Positions 35,554 to 46,795 of a stretch of DNA of 64,000 nucleotides are shown here, piece after piece. The translations under genes and the position numbers were made by a program. Source of the stretch: Annona cherimola (Eukaryota > Streptophyta > Magnoliopsida > Magnoliales > Annonaceae); contig CM059972.1 of NCBI GenBank assembly GCA_030490835.1, positions 30,111,452 through 30,175,451 of the forward strand, written 5' to 3'. Under the pieces are notes generated by a model. That model saw only the letters and a list, made by a program, of their open reading frames with translations, was not told where the DNA came from and ran no database searches. Position 1 is the stretch's first letter; each line of letters starts with the position of its first letter.

Positions 35554-37923
35554 ATGGAGCTGTCCTTGATTCTCAGCTTCCTCTTCCTCTCCCTTCCTCT
35601 TGCCTTGGTCGTGAAATTCCTCTTCTTTCAAAGCTACAAGAGCAAGAGAAGACTCCCACCGGGCCCTCCGCCCCTTCCCTTGCTCGACAACCTCCTCACA
35701 TTCCGAAAACCAATGTTCGAACTCGTGAACGTACTACGCCAGCTCCGAGCCAAATATGGTTCCATCGTCACCCTCTACATCGCCACACGCCCCGTCATCT
35801 TTATCCTCGATCGCCATATCGCCCACGATGCTCTCGTTAAAAACGGCACCGTATTCGCCGATCGCCCACCGGGCACCGAGTTCACTCGCTTCTTCAACTC
35901 CAATCAAGACAACATCAGCTCCATCTCCTACGGCTCTCATTGGCGTCTCCTCCGCCGCAATCTCATGTCAGAAATCCTTCATCCTTCGCGAGTGAAGATC
36001 TTTGCATGCGGCCGGAAATGGGTCCTGGAGCTTCTCATCAAGCGGCTCCGCTCCATCGAGGAACGGGGCGAGCCTGTCCGTGTGCAGGAGATCTTCCAGC
36101 ACGTCATCTTCTGTTTGCTCTTGTACATGTGCTTTGGGGAGAAGCTGGAGGAGAGCGCCGTGAACGAGATTGAACGACTGCAGTGTCGGATGCTCGTTAC
36201 TTTTTCGAGCTTCAACCCCTTCGCCTTCATGCCCACGGTGGGACGGCTCATCTTCCGCAAGGAGTGGAAGAGGGCGCTGGAACTAAGAAATGAACGAGAA
36301 CAACTAATGATACGCTTGATTAGAGCACGTAGAGAGTGGAAAGAGGTTCATTGTAACGCCCCAGGCCTAACAGTAAGGTATTGTCCGTTTTGGGCCTCGG
36401 CCCGCACGGTTTTGCCCCTTTGGGTTCACGTGCATCCCGTCCTTCCCCAAAAGGCGCCTCACTGAGGTACCTGGCGGCTTCCACTTATAACCCAGGCTCC
36501 CCCCCCTCATCCTAACCGATGTGGGATTTCACATTCACCCCCCCTTGGGGCTCCAGCGTCCCCGCTGGACACATCGGCCGGAAGTCGGGAGTCGGCTCTG
36601 ATACCATTTTTAACGCCCCAGGCCTAACAGTAAGGTATTGTCCGCTTTGGGCCTCGGCTCGCACAGTTTTGCTCCTTTGGGTTCACGTGCATTCCGTCCT
36701 TCCCCAAAAGGCGCCTCACTGAGGTACCTGGCGGCTTCCACTTATAACCCAGGCTCCCCCCCTCATTCTAACCGATGTGGGATATCACATTCACCCCCCC
36801 TTGGGGCTCCAGCGTCCCCGCTGGACACCATCGGCCGGAGGTCGGGAGTCGGCTCTGATACCATTTGTAACGCCCCAGGCCTAACAGTAAGGTATTGTCT
36901 GCTTTGGGCCTCGGCCCGCACGGTTTTGCCCATTTGGGTTCACGTGCATCCCGTCCTTCCCCAAAAGGCGCTTCACTGAGGTACCTGGCGGCTTCCACTT
37001 ATAACCCAGACTCCCACCCTCATCCTAACCGATGTGGGATTTCACATTCACCCCCCTTGGGGCTCCAGCGTCCCCGCTGGACACATCGGCCGGAAGTCGA
37101 GAGTCGGCTCTGATACCATTTGTAATGCCCGAGGCCCAAAGCGGACAATACCTTACTGTTAGGCCTGGGGCATTACATTCATCAAGATGAAAAGACGAAG
37201 AAGAGCCGCTTTGAGTTCTCCTACGTCGATTCTCTCTTTGCTTTGGAGCTACCCGAGGAAGGTGGGAGGAAGCTGACGGAGGCAGAGATAGTGACCCTCT
37301 GCTCTGAGTTTTTGACGGCAGGAACCGACACGACATCGACGGCGATGGACTGGATATTCGCAAGCCTGGTGAAGAACCCAGACAAGCAGGGAAAGCTGGT
37401 GGAAGATATCGAACGAGTGGTGGGGAGGAATGGGGAGATAAGAGAGGAGGATCTGCAAAAGATGCCGTACTTGAAAGCGGTGATCTTGGAGGGTCTGCGA
37501 AGGCACCCGCCAGGCCACTTACTGCTGTATCATGCAGTATCAGAAGAGGTGACATTGGGAGGGTATATCATACCCAACAATGCGATCATCAACGCTACGA
37601 TAGCAGAAATTGGGTTGGATAAGGAGGTGTGGAAGGAGCCTCTGGAGTTCAGACCAGAGCGGTTTTTGAAAGAAGAGGGCGAGGAGGGCGTGGACATAAC
37701 AGGGAGTCGGGAAATCAAGATGATGCCTTTCGGTGTTGGGAGGAGGATTTGCCCTGCGCTTAGCCTCGCAATTCTGCATCTTGAATACTTGGTGGCTAAT
37801 CTGGTGTGGGAGTTCCAATGGAAGCCGAAGGAGGGAGAAATCATCGACTTGTCGGAGAAGGTGCAATTCACAGTGGTCATGAAGAATCCATTGGAGGCCA
37901 AGATCATCTCACGAAGAAGCTAA
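35554..37923 (+). pseudogene. CYP89A-like: CYP89A-type cytochrome P450, split by an 826-bp insertion
   Basis: The N-terminal part (35554-36351, 266 codons) starts MELSLILSFLFLSLPLALVV, a membrane anchor, then KRRLPPGPPPLPLL, the proline hinge. The C-terminal part (37183-37920, 246 codons, TAA at 37921) has the I-helix AGTDTT (residues 312-317), ExxR as EGLR (369-372), PERF (424-427) and the haem loop [11 protein letters not shown] with Cys456. The combined 512 residues is the usual size for plant P450s. SNQDNISSISYGSHWRLLRRNLMSEILHPSRV strongly suggests the CYP89A subfamily, whose genes usually lack introns, as here. Members are ER-bound monooxygenases; one in Arabidopsis acts in chlorophyll breakdown, but the substrate here cannot be told. 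The ATG chosen directly precedes the anchor. The longer upstream frame from 35338 crosses a poly-T run and is unlikely. All key motifs are intact, so the inserted element is the only lesion I see. Confidence 0.93.
36352..37177 (-). mobile_element. TRIM-like element in the P450: three tandem units plus inverted end
   Basis: The ends TGTAACGCCCCAGGCCTAAC and, inverted, TGTAATGCCCCAGGCCTAAC are flanked by the perfect 5-bp duplication TTCAT (36347-36351, 37178-37182). TG...CA ends plus 5 bp point to a retroviral-type integrase. Inside are three tandem units starting at 36352, 36609 and 36866 (257, 257 and 255 bp). Each ends with GGCTCTGATACCA (36594, 36851, 37106), the reverse complement of a Met-tRNA primer site, so the element reads on the minus strand. 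The last 57 bp (37121-37177) is an inverted copy of the unit start with its own TGTAATGCCC / GGGCATTACA ends. No protein is encoded. It is GC-richer than its surroundings. TRIM elements are known to form tandem forms; I do not recognise this family by name. Confidence 0.85.
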
Positions 37924-37946
37924 TTAAATGTATAATAATCATGCTA

Positions 37947-37952
37947 AATAAA
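37947..37952 (+). terminator. Likely poly(A) signal of the P450
   Basis: AATAAA lies 24 bases after the stop codon of the P450, in an AT-rich stretch. The position is rather close to the stop, and plant signals are loose, so this is only a candidate. Confidence 0.4.
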
Positions 37953-38059
37953 AGTAGTAATTTCCATCCGCTACGTTTCAATTAATTTATCATAAGGCGG
38001 AGAGGCATTAGTAATAGTGCAGTACAAGGATACATTTCCATCGTGCAAATGTATTTGTT

Positions 38060-38180
38060 ATTAGAAGCATGTCGCTAGCGCATGCAGATAGCCAGCAGAC
38101 GCTTGTTGCAGTGTAAGTTCGACTTCTTACAATTGTTATTATCACCCGTGTGGATGGGTAGATAAGAGCTTAGTGTTATC
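38060..38180 (+). repeat. tRNA-like SINE remnant after the P450
   Basis: GTCGCTAGCGCATGCAGATA resembles an A-box region. GTAAGTTCGACTTC, about 45 bases on, resembles a B box (GTTCGANTC). TTACAATTGTTATTATCACC follows. The segment from GTTGCAGTGTAA on recurs at 51811-51825 and 57672-57740, where the copia element has inserted into it. A hAT/Mutator-type AT core begins at about 38180. Confidence 0.45.
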
Positions 38181-38344
38181 ACCGAATGATCTTTTACGAC
38201 CGGTCAAAAAATATATTTTTTTTTTGTTTTTTTTCGAAAAATATTTTTATAAACATGTTAATCTAGTTATATTTAATCTATAAACCAAGTTTTACCATTT
38301 TTGGAAATGTATATATATTTATTTTGGATTTTTAAATACAGGGG

Positions 38345-40210
38345 TATTAACCCCTTCGTAGATCTGTGAAGGAATCTTGGAAAGACCTGCACTAGTCACA
38401 AATTGAACCCAAAAACTATATATCTTCCGTAGATCTGTGCGGTCTCCTAATGTGCCACCCTCTTTAATGCATTAGAGGGCAATCCTTGGGATCCATATGC
38501 ACCTTTTCGGAAACAGTGGTTCCCTTTCAAGGCAAATGCATCTGTAGTAGACGAATAGGTGGTTTGGCTCTTTAATCATCCGATCACATAACACATAACC
38601 TTGTTCAACTTGGATTCCTCTTTTATAGAGATTGGTTCTTATAGGCTTAGCATTCACATTAAAACACTAGCCAAAAATCTGTCTTGCTTCGGACATTGGC
38701 TTTCTAAAACTTACAAAGCACCACTTTTATCTTGGTCATCAATTGCCTTCCCCTTTCTTACTGAGTACCCTGCAAGAGAAATCTCATTAAAAATAATCAG
38801 CTTGTGGGCTGATTTAACCTAGCAATGCCCATCCGGTTCAGCTGCCCAAAGCCAACAGTCCTCCATTGGGTTGATTGATAGTGAAATCATTTGAATAGTA
38901 CTCCACCCACACTCCCTCACAGCAGCAATGACTATATCCTTCCTTCAAAGTCTCCTATCTTGATCAATGAAGTGGCAAACTCGAACATCATCTGGTATGT
39001 CAGCAGGAAGGGGCCTAGCCTTTATAATTTCTGTATCTGTCCACCAGTTCTGAAAGAAACTGGCAGCTTGACTAGCTCAATCCTCCATTTCCCCCCTTTT
39101 CTACATGGATAGTTTTAAATATTGAAAATACTACTTAAAACTTGATATTTAGTATTACATAATTTTATTACGTTGATTTTACACATCTAGATGGGCCCAT
39201 GCATATTAATAGTAAACAAATAAAAGTGTTTACATGATAACATAAATGATATTAAATACAATAAATAGCATGAATTTTTCATCAACTACTAAGATACTAA
39301 GAATGAAGGAAGTTACATGAATTAAGAGTTTCATAGAAGCAGAATATACAATAAGTAACAATTATTGCACACCCCTCTGCTGGTCCTTGTCAGGAACAAC
39401 CCACTAGTAATAGCATCTGTTGGGCTGGCCTACCTAGCCAAATTCTTCTGCCCCAGATTCAATATCCAGTGCAAGCCGAGCTGAAGGCCTGCATTGCTCA
39501 AGGCCAGCGCAAAAGAAATAAGAGGGAAAGGGTTTCTGCAATTTTTTCTGGCTATGTTCTATTTACAAAAAGCATTTGATTGAAGAGATTTTCTGTAAAA
39601 TCTCCTCAAAAGCCCCGAACAACCCAATCACCTGTCGTCTTCCCTACCCCCCAACCCAGAGACAAGTTGTGGCAACCATATAAAAATAACTTTCCGTTTT
39701 AATGGTAATAAAATGATTCTAGGCTGGCAAATATCTTATTAAAGATCCTCTATAAACATAACATTGGATTTTTAAGAATCATAAAGAGCACAAATAAAAC
39801 CTTTCTTTATGTTAGTTGTCCAAAAGATCTGACGACTTTTTGGCAAAAATTTCAACTTTTATCTTATGTCTCTAATTTGATGAGAAATAATTAAAAAAAC
39901 TCGGCATAATAAAGCATGGTTTTGGAAATAAATCATAACTTCAAAGATCAAAGCCCTAGCTACTTACTGTGATTGCTTGTAATCCTCACTTCAAAAATTC
40001 TGTCTCACCAATCCAACTGCTACAAAGAAACTCACTCAAAATCCTTTCCCTATCTTCTCATCACTGACTAATATGCGGTCTTTGTTCATTATGGTCGTTC
40101 ATCGAACATCTAGATAACATCAACGACATATTACATATCCTTCTTGCCAACTTTATCCTCTCTTCGTTATCCTTATCCAAGCTTTTAGGAGATCACACGC
40201 GGAATTTGCT
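38345..40210. repeat. Duplicated block (matches 61725-64000)
   Basis: From TTAACCCCTTCG the block is collinear with 61730 onward: LINE tail, a MITE of the 1-1890 family (39110-39360), a GC-richer segment (39370-39660, CAAAAGCATTTGATTGAAGA) and AT-rich DNA to CCAAGCTTTTAGGAGATCAC. The copy at 61.7 kb continues past the window and has a Mutator-like MITE where this one reads TATCCTTCTTGCC. The similarity starts abruptly at the end of a palindromic MITE core here. Confidence 0.8.
38400..39112 (-). pseudogene. LINE ORF2 remnant (zf-RVT region)
   Basis: On the minus strand, 38640-38510 reads AKPIRTNLYKRGIQVEQGYV then LCDRMIKEPNHLFVYYRC. This is the LPxxxNLxxRGI..C..C...E...HLF..C pattern of the zf-RVT domain at the end of plant LINE reverse transcriptases. 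Upstream of it (higher coordinates) is IKARPLPADIPDDVR and a DxVKSAHKV-like stretch. Stops and frameshifts are frequent. The RNase H part that follows in the 61.2-kb copy is missing here, because homology starts at 38345. Confidence 0.65.
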
Positions 40211-40311
40211 TGATATTATTGATTAATTTCCGTATCTTATACATGATTATATTTACGACCAAAATAAGATTTAGATAAAAATCTTTTTTGCTACTATAAT
40301 TAAAGAAATAA

Positions 40312-40706
40312 TATTAGGGGTTATTTGCAAATACATTCACTTGATTTGACTATAAACGCGAATATATCTATAAAGCTTCAGAAATTACAAATAAGCCTAT
40401 ATAATTTGAACTTAATTGCAAATATACTTATGCTATTATAACTCTGTTATTGCACCATCATTATGTGAGTATATTTGTAAAGATATGCAAACTATATGAG
40501 TATATTTTCACTTTCAAAAGTTGAGAGTATATCTAGTTTTTGTAGATACACTTACATAGTTTACGTATTTTGAAAATATACACACGATGTGACGGTGCAG
40601 CAATAACGTAAGTATATTTGCAATTATTGTCAAAATATATAGAGATTATTTGAGATTTCTAAAACTATGTAGATATATTTACAATTATAGTCAAACTAAG
40701 TGAACA
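40312..40706. mobile_element. Foldback MITE, about 395 bp
   Basis: The left arm TCACTTGATTTGACTATAAA... pairs with the inverted right arm TCACTTAGTTTGACTATAAT..., and pairing continues to the centre through TTGCAAATATACTTA. The right end joins unit B directly at 40706 and seems to lack the outer TTATTTGCAAATA present on the left. A relative lies at 58248-58600. There is no coding capacity. Confidence 0.7.
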
Positions 40707-41331
40707 CAATAGTAGCAGTGGGAAGAATGCGCGGGCAGCTTCGAAACACTAAGGGTTTCTTATATCATAAGTATGTACGTAATATAATAAAATATTATTA
40801 GGGCAAAGTCAGGTCGGGTTGACGGACCGCCCTACTCGGCTCAAATCGATTTCCAAAATCGAGTCGGGTTCAACTCGATTTTGAAAACCTGATTTTCCAA
40901 ATCCTCAACCCGACCTCATACAAATCGGTTTGGATTGATGCGAGCTCGGGTGGAGATCAACCCTATTTACTCCCCTAGTAACTCCCATGTGATTAATAGT
41001 ATAATATCTTTCCTCATCAGTAAAATATCAATCTATTATTTTGCAACACTTAGCTTTGAGTGAATTGTTAAAATGATAAAGATGGCAAAGTATTAAAAGT
41101 AATACTTATTTAAAATAAATTAAATATGATAAAATTTCATAAATAATAAATATCATATTATTATTAATAAGGGGCGTGTTGCCCTCCTGAAAAAATGCTA
41201 ATAGACACGGCCTGCGAATAAGAGCTGAGCCTTCTTTCTCACTAGAACATGCTCAAGCCAACAACTGATGTGATGATAATACTAGCGAAGTTGAAATTGG
41301 TGAAAATTTTTGCATAAGAAAGTAAATAAAC

Positions 41332-41940
41332 TAGGGCGGCAATTGGGGCAGGTCGGCCTGTGACCTAGCTTTAACCCGACTTGTTTTTGGCTCGGTAAAA
41401 TCAATAATTTTTGACCCATAATCAAAAATAGAATCGGGGTGGGTCGACCATGTCCTGACCTGAAGAGTACGACCTGCCTCTATATATTAATTTATAAAAA
41501 TTATAAGCTTATGTTTAAATATTATTATTATTTTCTTTCAAAATTTTTACTTTTTTATATTCAATTCCATAAGTAATAGAAGAATCGATTTATTCAGAAA
41601 GCAATATAAGAATCAATAAAAAGAATTTGTACATATATAACCCTTATGTGTAATTGTATATTAACCTATTTTAATAAATTTATACTATATTTTCAAATAT
41701 TTTATTTTCTTAATTATATATTTTTTAATAATTAGTGAACATTGAAGCATATAATATTTAAATTTAGTAGAGATATATACTTATATTTGATATGTATATA
41801 AATTCTTAAAATTATCTTATCTGACCCGTATTTTTGACCTGACCCGCGATCCCAAAACTTGTCTGATATCAATTTGAAGTTTGTTCCCAAACCTATTACA
41901 AAAAGTGAGGGTCAAACCAGCCTTGTCTCGACCCGGTATA
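41332..41940. mobile_element. hAT MITE, right end deleted
   Basis: A sister of the element at 5489, with the same left flank AAATAAAC (41324-41331) and a slightly changed end (TAGGGCGGCAATTGGGGCAG). It stops at CCCGGTATAAA, where a deletion joins it to CGCAACCTAAATA. The right inverted end is gone, so it cannot move. Confidence 0.8.
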
Positions 41941-43167
41941 AACGCAACCTAAATATAAAAATTAAAGAACATGTTCCACAACAATTGAAGATATTTAGTC
42001 TCATATCTTTTGCTCCATGTATCTAAAATTCTGAATAGTGAACATTTTGCCGGAGTGACCTATTTATAGGTACTTTTTTTCATATAAAATATATGTTTTT
42101 TTTATTTAACCAGTATCTTTGATTATTTAAGTTAATAATTTGGTTCAGTTGAGCTTTAGAACAAATTTGGACTTATCTAATGAGAATCTTTTTATTCTTT
42201 TTAATGTGGATGTTTTAAAATATTTTTTTTTATTCAAATCTACAATTAAAATTATTTTAGATAAAAGGAATTTTATGTTGTTTGAAAACCATGAATATCA
42301 ACTTTTACATAGTATACACGCTTTCCACGCAATATTTATTTTTTATTTTTTAATTTTTCTTTATAAATATATTTTTGTAAGTGTATTTAATCAACATATC
42401 GAGGTTTACCATTTTATAATATTTTTACATATTTTTAAAATTTTTAAAAACTAAGTTTTTAAGGGGTGAAGTTGACTAAAATATCTCTGAAATTGATATT
42501 TTTGAAACATAAAAATTATTGTGAAATGGTAAAACTTGGTATATGAGTTAAACACAATTTTTAAAAAAACATATTCATAAAAAATTGAAACAAATAACAA
42601 ATAGAAAATTAAAAATAAATATTATATAGAAGCCAATTATGGCTAAGTCGTATATAAACATGGTTCATAAAATTTTTACTCGAATAATTAATGTTTTAAT
42701 TTTTATTAAATAAAATAATTTAGATTGATTTAATCATAATGTTGAATTATAAATTATAAATTTTATGGAAAATATCTTATACATCATATTTCCGCAAGAG
42801 ATTTGGCAATTAGAAAAAAGTCAAGTTGAAACTTTTTACTCTCCATCACTAACCTATATTTTAATAATTTGTTCGCCATCAGGGAATTCGCACATTGTAC
42901 GTGCAGATGCTTCGAAATATTTATTTTTGTAGTCGTTATATGCAGCGAAAATGCTACCTGCATATGTTGCCTTTTCTTGTAGTGTAACCATCTAAAATAT
43001 GTAATTTTTAATGATTTGTTTTTGTAGCCGATTAAAATTTTTATCAATTTGATAACTGCATACATAGTTAGCTAAATATTTTTAGATATATACAAATTAT
43101 ATCTCATTAATTAATAGACTAAACCATTAAATTAAGCAATCCTCTAGGAATTTCAACCAAATCCAGT

Positions 43168-43440
43168 GATTTCGGGTGTGTTTGGCAATTTACAAAAGTT
43201 GTCCAGTTAAAACTTTTCAATCTAAAACTTGTCACTTTCCATAACTACTCTTTTTTAAATTATTTTTTACACATCTTTCTATACAACAACCTTACTTTTC
43301 AATCATTTTTGCACAACTACCAATACAACTAACCTATTTATTTTAAATTTATTCTCTTTACTCCTCATCATTACCCTTACAATATCACATCATTTTCTCC
43401 TAATTTGACAACTTTTACATAAAAAACTTTTCATCATTAA
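43168..43440. mobile_element. Tourist-like MITE with empty site in unit A
   Basis: GGGTGTGTTTGGCAATTTAC begins the element, and the body matches the family. Unit A at about 30125 reads ATTTCATATTAAAACTTTAG uninterrupted, so this copy inserted after the duplication (or was lost from A, which is less likely). Confidence 0.7.
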
Positions 43441-43956
43441 ACCTTTAGCTGAACTACTCAGATATTAAATTATAGATGAAAAACGCCAATTTAACATACT
43501 TGAGATATTCCTATACAAAAAAAAAACTTGAGATATATCTATATCCGAAAAAATCCTTCATCGAATGTCACGATTAAGTGATCTTTGCATTCCACCTGCT
43601 TGCACATTATCACATTTGTGCTAAAATGGATAAATCGAACCGTGCTATAGTAATACAAATTAAATAGAGAAGCTTGAAAAGGAACATTTAGTGAAGAGAA
43701 ACACGGTATGTTTCTATGTTTGGTAGTTTCTTAATTTGCAATTATTCCTAATCTTGTGAACGATAATGCTTGAAAAATGCATGTTAAAATAGTTCTAGGA
43801 AAAAAAAAACTAGTTTTGGAAAATGAATTTTCCAAATAATTCTGTTTTAGAGAAATTAATTAGATGGTCCTACTCTGGCGTAGAGAAATCATTTGAATAG
43901 CATTCACTCTATAAATGAAGAGTAATCAACGAAGGAAAAGAAAAATGACTGAAACA

Positions 43957-44303
43957 GGGACCCCGATCGTATGCTCCCGGGAGCATGCAGCGCTGCATAC
44001 TTCCGGGCGCATACACTTTTTTTTATAATATTGTTAATCTCTTTTTATTTAATATGTGTATAAATTTTTACTATTTTTGGAGTATTTTAGATTTTTATTT
44101 TTGATTTTTGAAAATCAGTTACATTTTATGTAATTTAAAATTACCTAAAATGCTACTAATTTTCAAAAATTAAAAATAAATATTTAAAATACTTCACAAA
44201 TGGTAAAAATTTATAAAAATGTTAAATACACTTATATTAACAGTTTTATAAAAAAAAATTCAAAAAAAAAAGATGTGTGCGCCCGGGAGCATACAAGTGG
44301 CCT
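43957..44303. mobile_element. Mutator-like MITE with palindrome-rich ends
   Basis: It starts GGGACCCCGATCGTATGCTC and ends GGGAGCATACAAGTGGCC. Subterminal sequence at 43969-44014 is made of dyads (TGCTCCCGGGAGCA, GCAGCGCTGC). The centre is the AT palindrome also found at 63570-63933. The target duplication is not clear here, unlike in that copy. It lies in DNA absent from unit A. Confidence 0.65.
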
Positions 44304-44815
44304 CAGCAAGTCCAGGTGAAGTGGTCCTCGCGATGTGAAATCTTTCCAGAAATAAGATGCCATTGACATTCCATCTTCCAATTGCCAAATGTACGAACCT
44401 GATAATAATATGATTGAGGCGTTGATCGCAATGACGCGGCGTGATACGTATCCAAGCAGGTAGCTACATATGGCATGAAATGCATCCATATTCTTTGTCC
44501 GTTCTATACATTGATAGTCATGTGGATTTATTTATTTTTATCATGGATAATCATGTAGAAGTTTCGATTCAATCCAATTGGCTCTTCGTAGGGCCTAAAT
44601 ATAGTTCGACCAATATATTTTGGACTTTTTATAAAATACAGAAGCCTGCTGTTATGAGTCTGATTTTCATTTTTTCTTTTTCATTTTTATGTGGGCTTAA
44701 ATGTATGTAATTTATACATTTATTTACCATTTTTAAATTTTTAAAATTTTTTCCATATATTTTTTAAAAATTTTGAAAAACAAAAAATTTTCATTTGTGG
44801 AAGAGTGATATGAAT

Positions 44816-46795
44816 GAAGATTTTTTATTCTTGGATTTTGTAAAAAATATATGAAAAAATTTAAAATGTTAAAATTAAATATAAATATATAACTTGTGCC
44901 GCACATAAAAATGAAATTTTTTAAATTTTAAAGTAGAACTTGCAACAACGGATTGTGTTATATCAAAAATCTTATTTTAACCGGTGTCCGAAATGTATCT
45001 TAACCAATATTATTAACACCGAACTGTCACAATCCGGTCTAAATCATTGGTTAAAAATGGTTAAAACCACTAAAATACCTCTATATTTAAATATTAAAAA
45101 AATATATTATTCTCTAAAAATGGTAAAACTTATTATATAATTAAATATATTAGATTAACAGTTTTATAAAAAAAAATTTAAAACATATATTTTGCCTGTC
45201 TTAGCCCGGGTTAGCGGTATCATTATTTTTATAAAAAGAAAATTCATGGCAAGTCGAAGATGTCCCATTTCCTACGGGTACTAGTTGATTATTTCGCATC
45301 TTGTGAAACATGCAATTTCACCATGGATGCAAAACCCCGACCGGTTAGTTAATTGTCTAACCCGCAGGGCCGCAGGGTGTGGAACATGAGCAATTATGTT
45401 TCAAATTCCACGGGAAGAGCCAGCGCAACGTGCCAGATTATCTGTAAATGTGCATGGTACTTTCCATTTTTACATGTTACTAAACTTCAGTCCAAACTGT
45501 ACATCAAAAAGAAAAAAAAAAAAAAATTTAGTCCAAACTTTTTAAAATTTAGGGCTTGTTTAGTAATTGGTTAAAATATTGAGAAAATTACAAAGAAGTA
45601 AAAAAGTAAAAGAGAAAGTAATATGGTAGAAATAATGATTAGGAATAGAGATACAACTTGGAAACTTGGGTTCATGAGACTCATATTTGCATTAATCTTT
45701 TTGATGAAAATATTTGCTTTAGTCTTAACCATAATTCTATTTATAAAACTTAAATCTTAACCTTTAATTTTAACAATTATAAAACTTAAACTTTAATCTT
45801 AGTTTTGAAAATTAGGTTTAAGTTGACTTCGAGATTGACAAATTTCCATTTAATTTAAAGTTGACAAGTCTACATGTTTATATAAATATATCAGAGGTTT
45901 GAACTTCTACAATCCATCGGAAATACCCCCAATTTCAACCCATCGTAAAACCCTTTTCAAAATTTTAATTTTAATTTTTAATAAAATTGTTACACTAGAT
46001 GTATAATCTATAAATCAAATTTTATGATTTTTTACTCTTCCAATCGAAATCTTTACTTACAATATTATATTTTTCATGTCACTAGGAAGAACCATAACTC
46101 CCACACACCAAGAAAAGACGGTATAAATATATTTTATAAATTTAAACGTAAAAAATAACCACAATTTCCTTATGTTTAAAATTCAAAAAATATATTTATA
46201 CATCTTCAAAAATGATTAATTTTGACTTTAATTGGTCATAGAAAATCATTCCACAATATATAATAACAACAACTTACATAAAAACAAAATAATACGTAGG
46301 CTAGCTAAATTTTTTAAAATATAGCAATACATAATATATTTCTAAAAAAATTAAAACTAAAAACATAAACATAAAGACAGATGGAAACAAAAATAATTAT
46401 AATACAATTTCAAAGTGAAAAATATGTATTCAGTCGTAAATATAAATACTATATAAATATGAAGAAATATTATCAAGGTAATTATATAGTATATTTTATG
46501 TTAAATATAAAAACAAAAAGGGCTTAAGTTATTTTCTTGAACTCTAATCTTATTTATAATTAAATTTCTCAAATTCTAGATTCGGACTCGATCCAACTCC
46601 TGTTGCAGCAAATTAGGAGTAAAGATAAAAATGAAATAGATAAAATAGTTGTATTAAAATAAGAAAAAATTAAAATATAGATATCATAGGAAAAAAAGTA
46701 GTGCAGTATAGTTAAAACTTAAACTATAATAAAAGATTGGTAGGAGAGAGTGCGAAAGACAAAATCATGCAACTTCTAGAAAAAAAGGCAAAAGA
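44816..46795. other. About 2 kb present only in unit B, no gene
   Basis: In unit A the flanks are joined (GATATGAATGAA directly to ATATTTGGATT, about 31490-31505). The stretch is AT-rich with an AT palindromic core and a TTAGCCCGGGTTAGCGG end near 45200, and a poly-A run at 45509. No ORF has a recognisable domain. It may be an unrecognised insertion in B or a deletion from A. Confidence 0.5.

Larger units (their letters stand above)
40706..44815. repeat. Segmental duplication unit B, left part (matches 4866-8268 and 29866-31490)
   Basis: The order and orientation of unit A are kept, but with joins: 41940/41941 (skips 6103-6677 of A), about 42870 (skips about 7605-8229) and about 42911 (skips about 8268-29868, including the whole chromovirus). 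B-only DNA lies at 43168-43440 (Tourist-like MITE) and about 43880-44306. The ORFs at 42140, 42784, 44232 and 44441 cross these joins or AT-rich repeats and encode nothing recognisable. Confidence 0.8.

Noticed and set aside
36352..37177. Reading the P450 interruption as an intron
   Set aside because: It has a perfect 5-bp target duplication, TG...CA ends, tandem units and primer sites, no GT-AG at its borders, and the gene family is usually intronless.
38060..38180. A functional tRNA gene
   Set aside because: Only box-like segments match; no cloverleaf or acceptor stem can be built.
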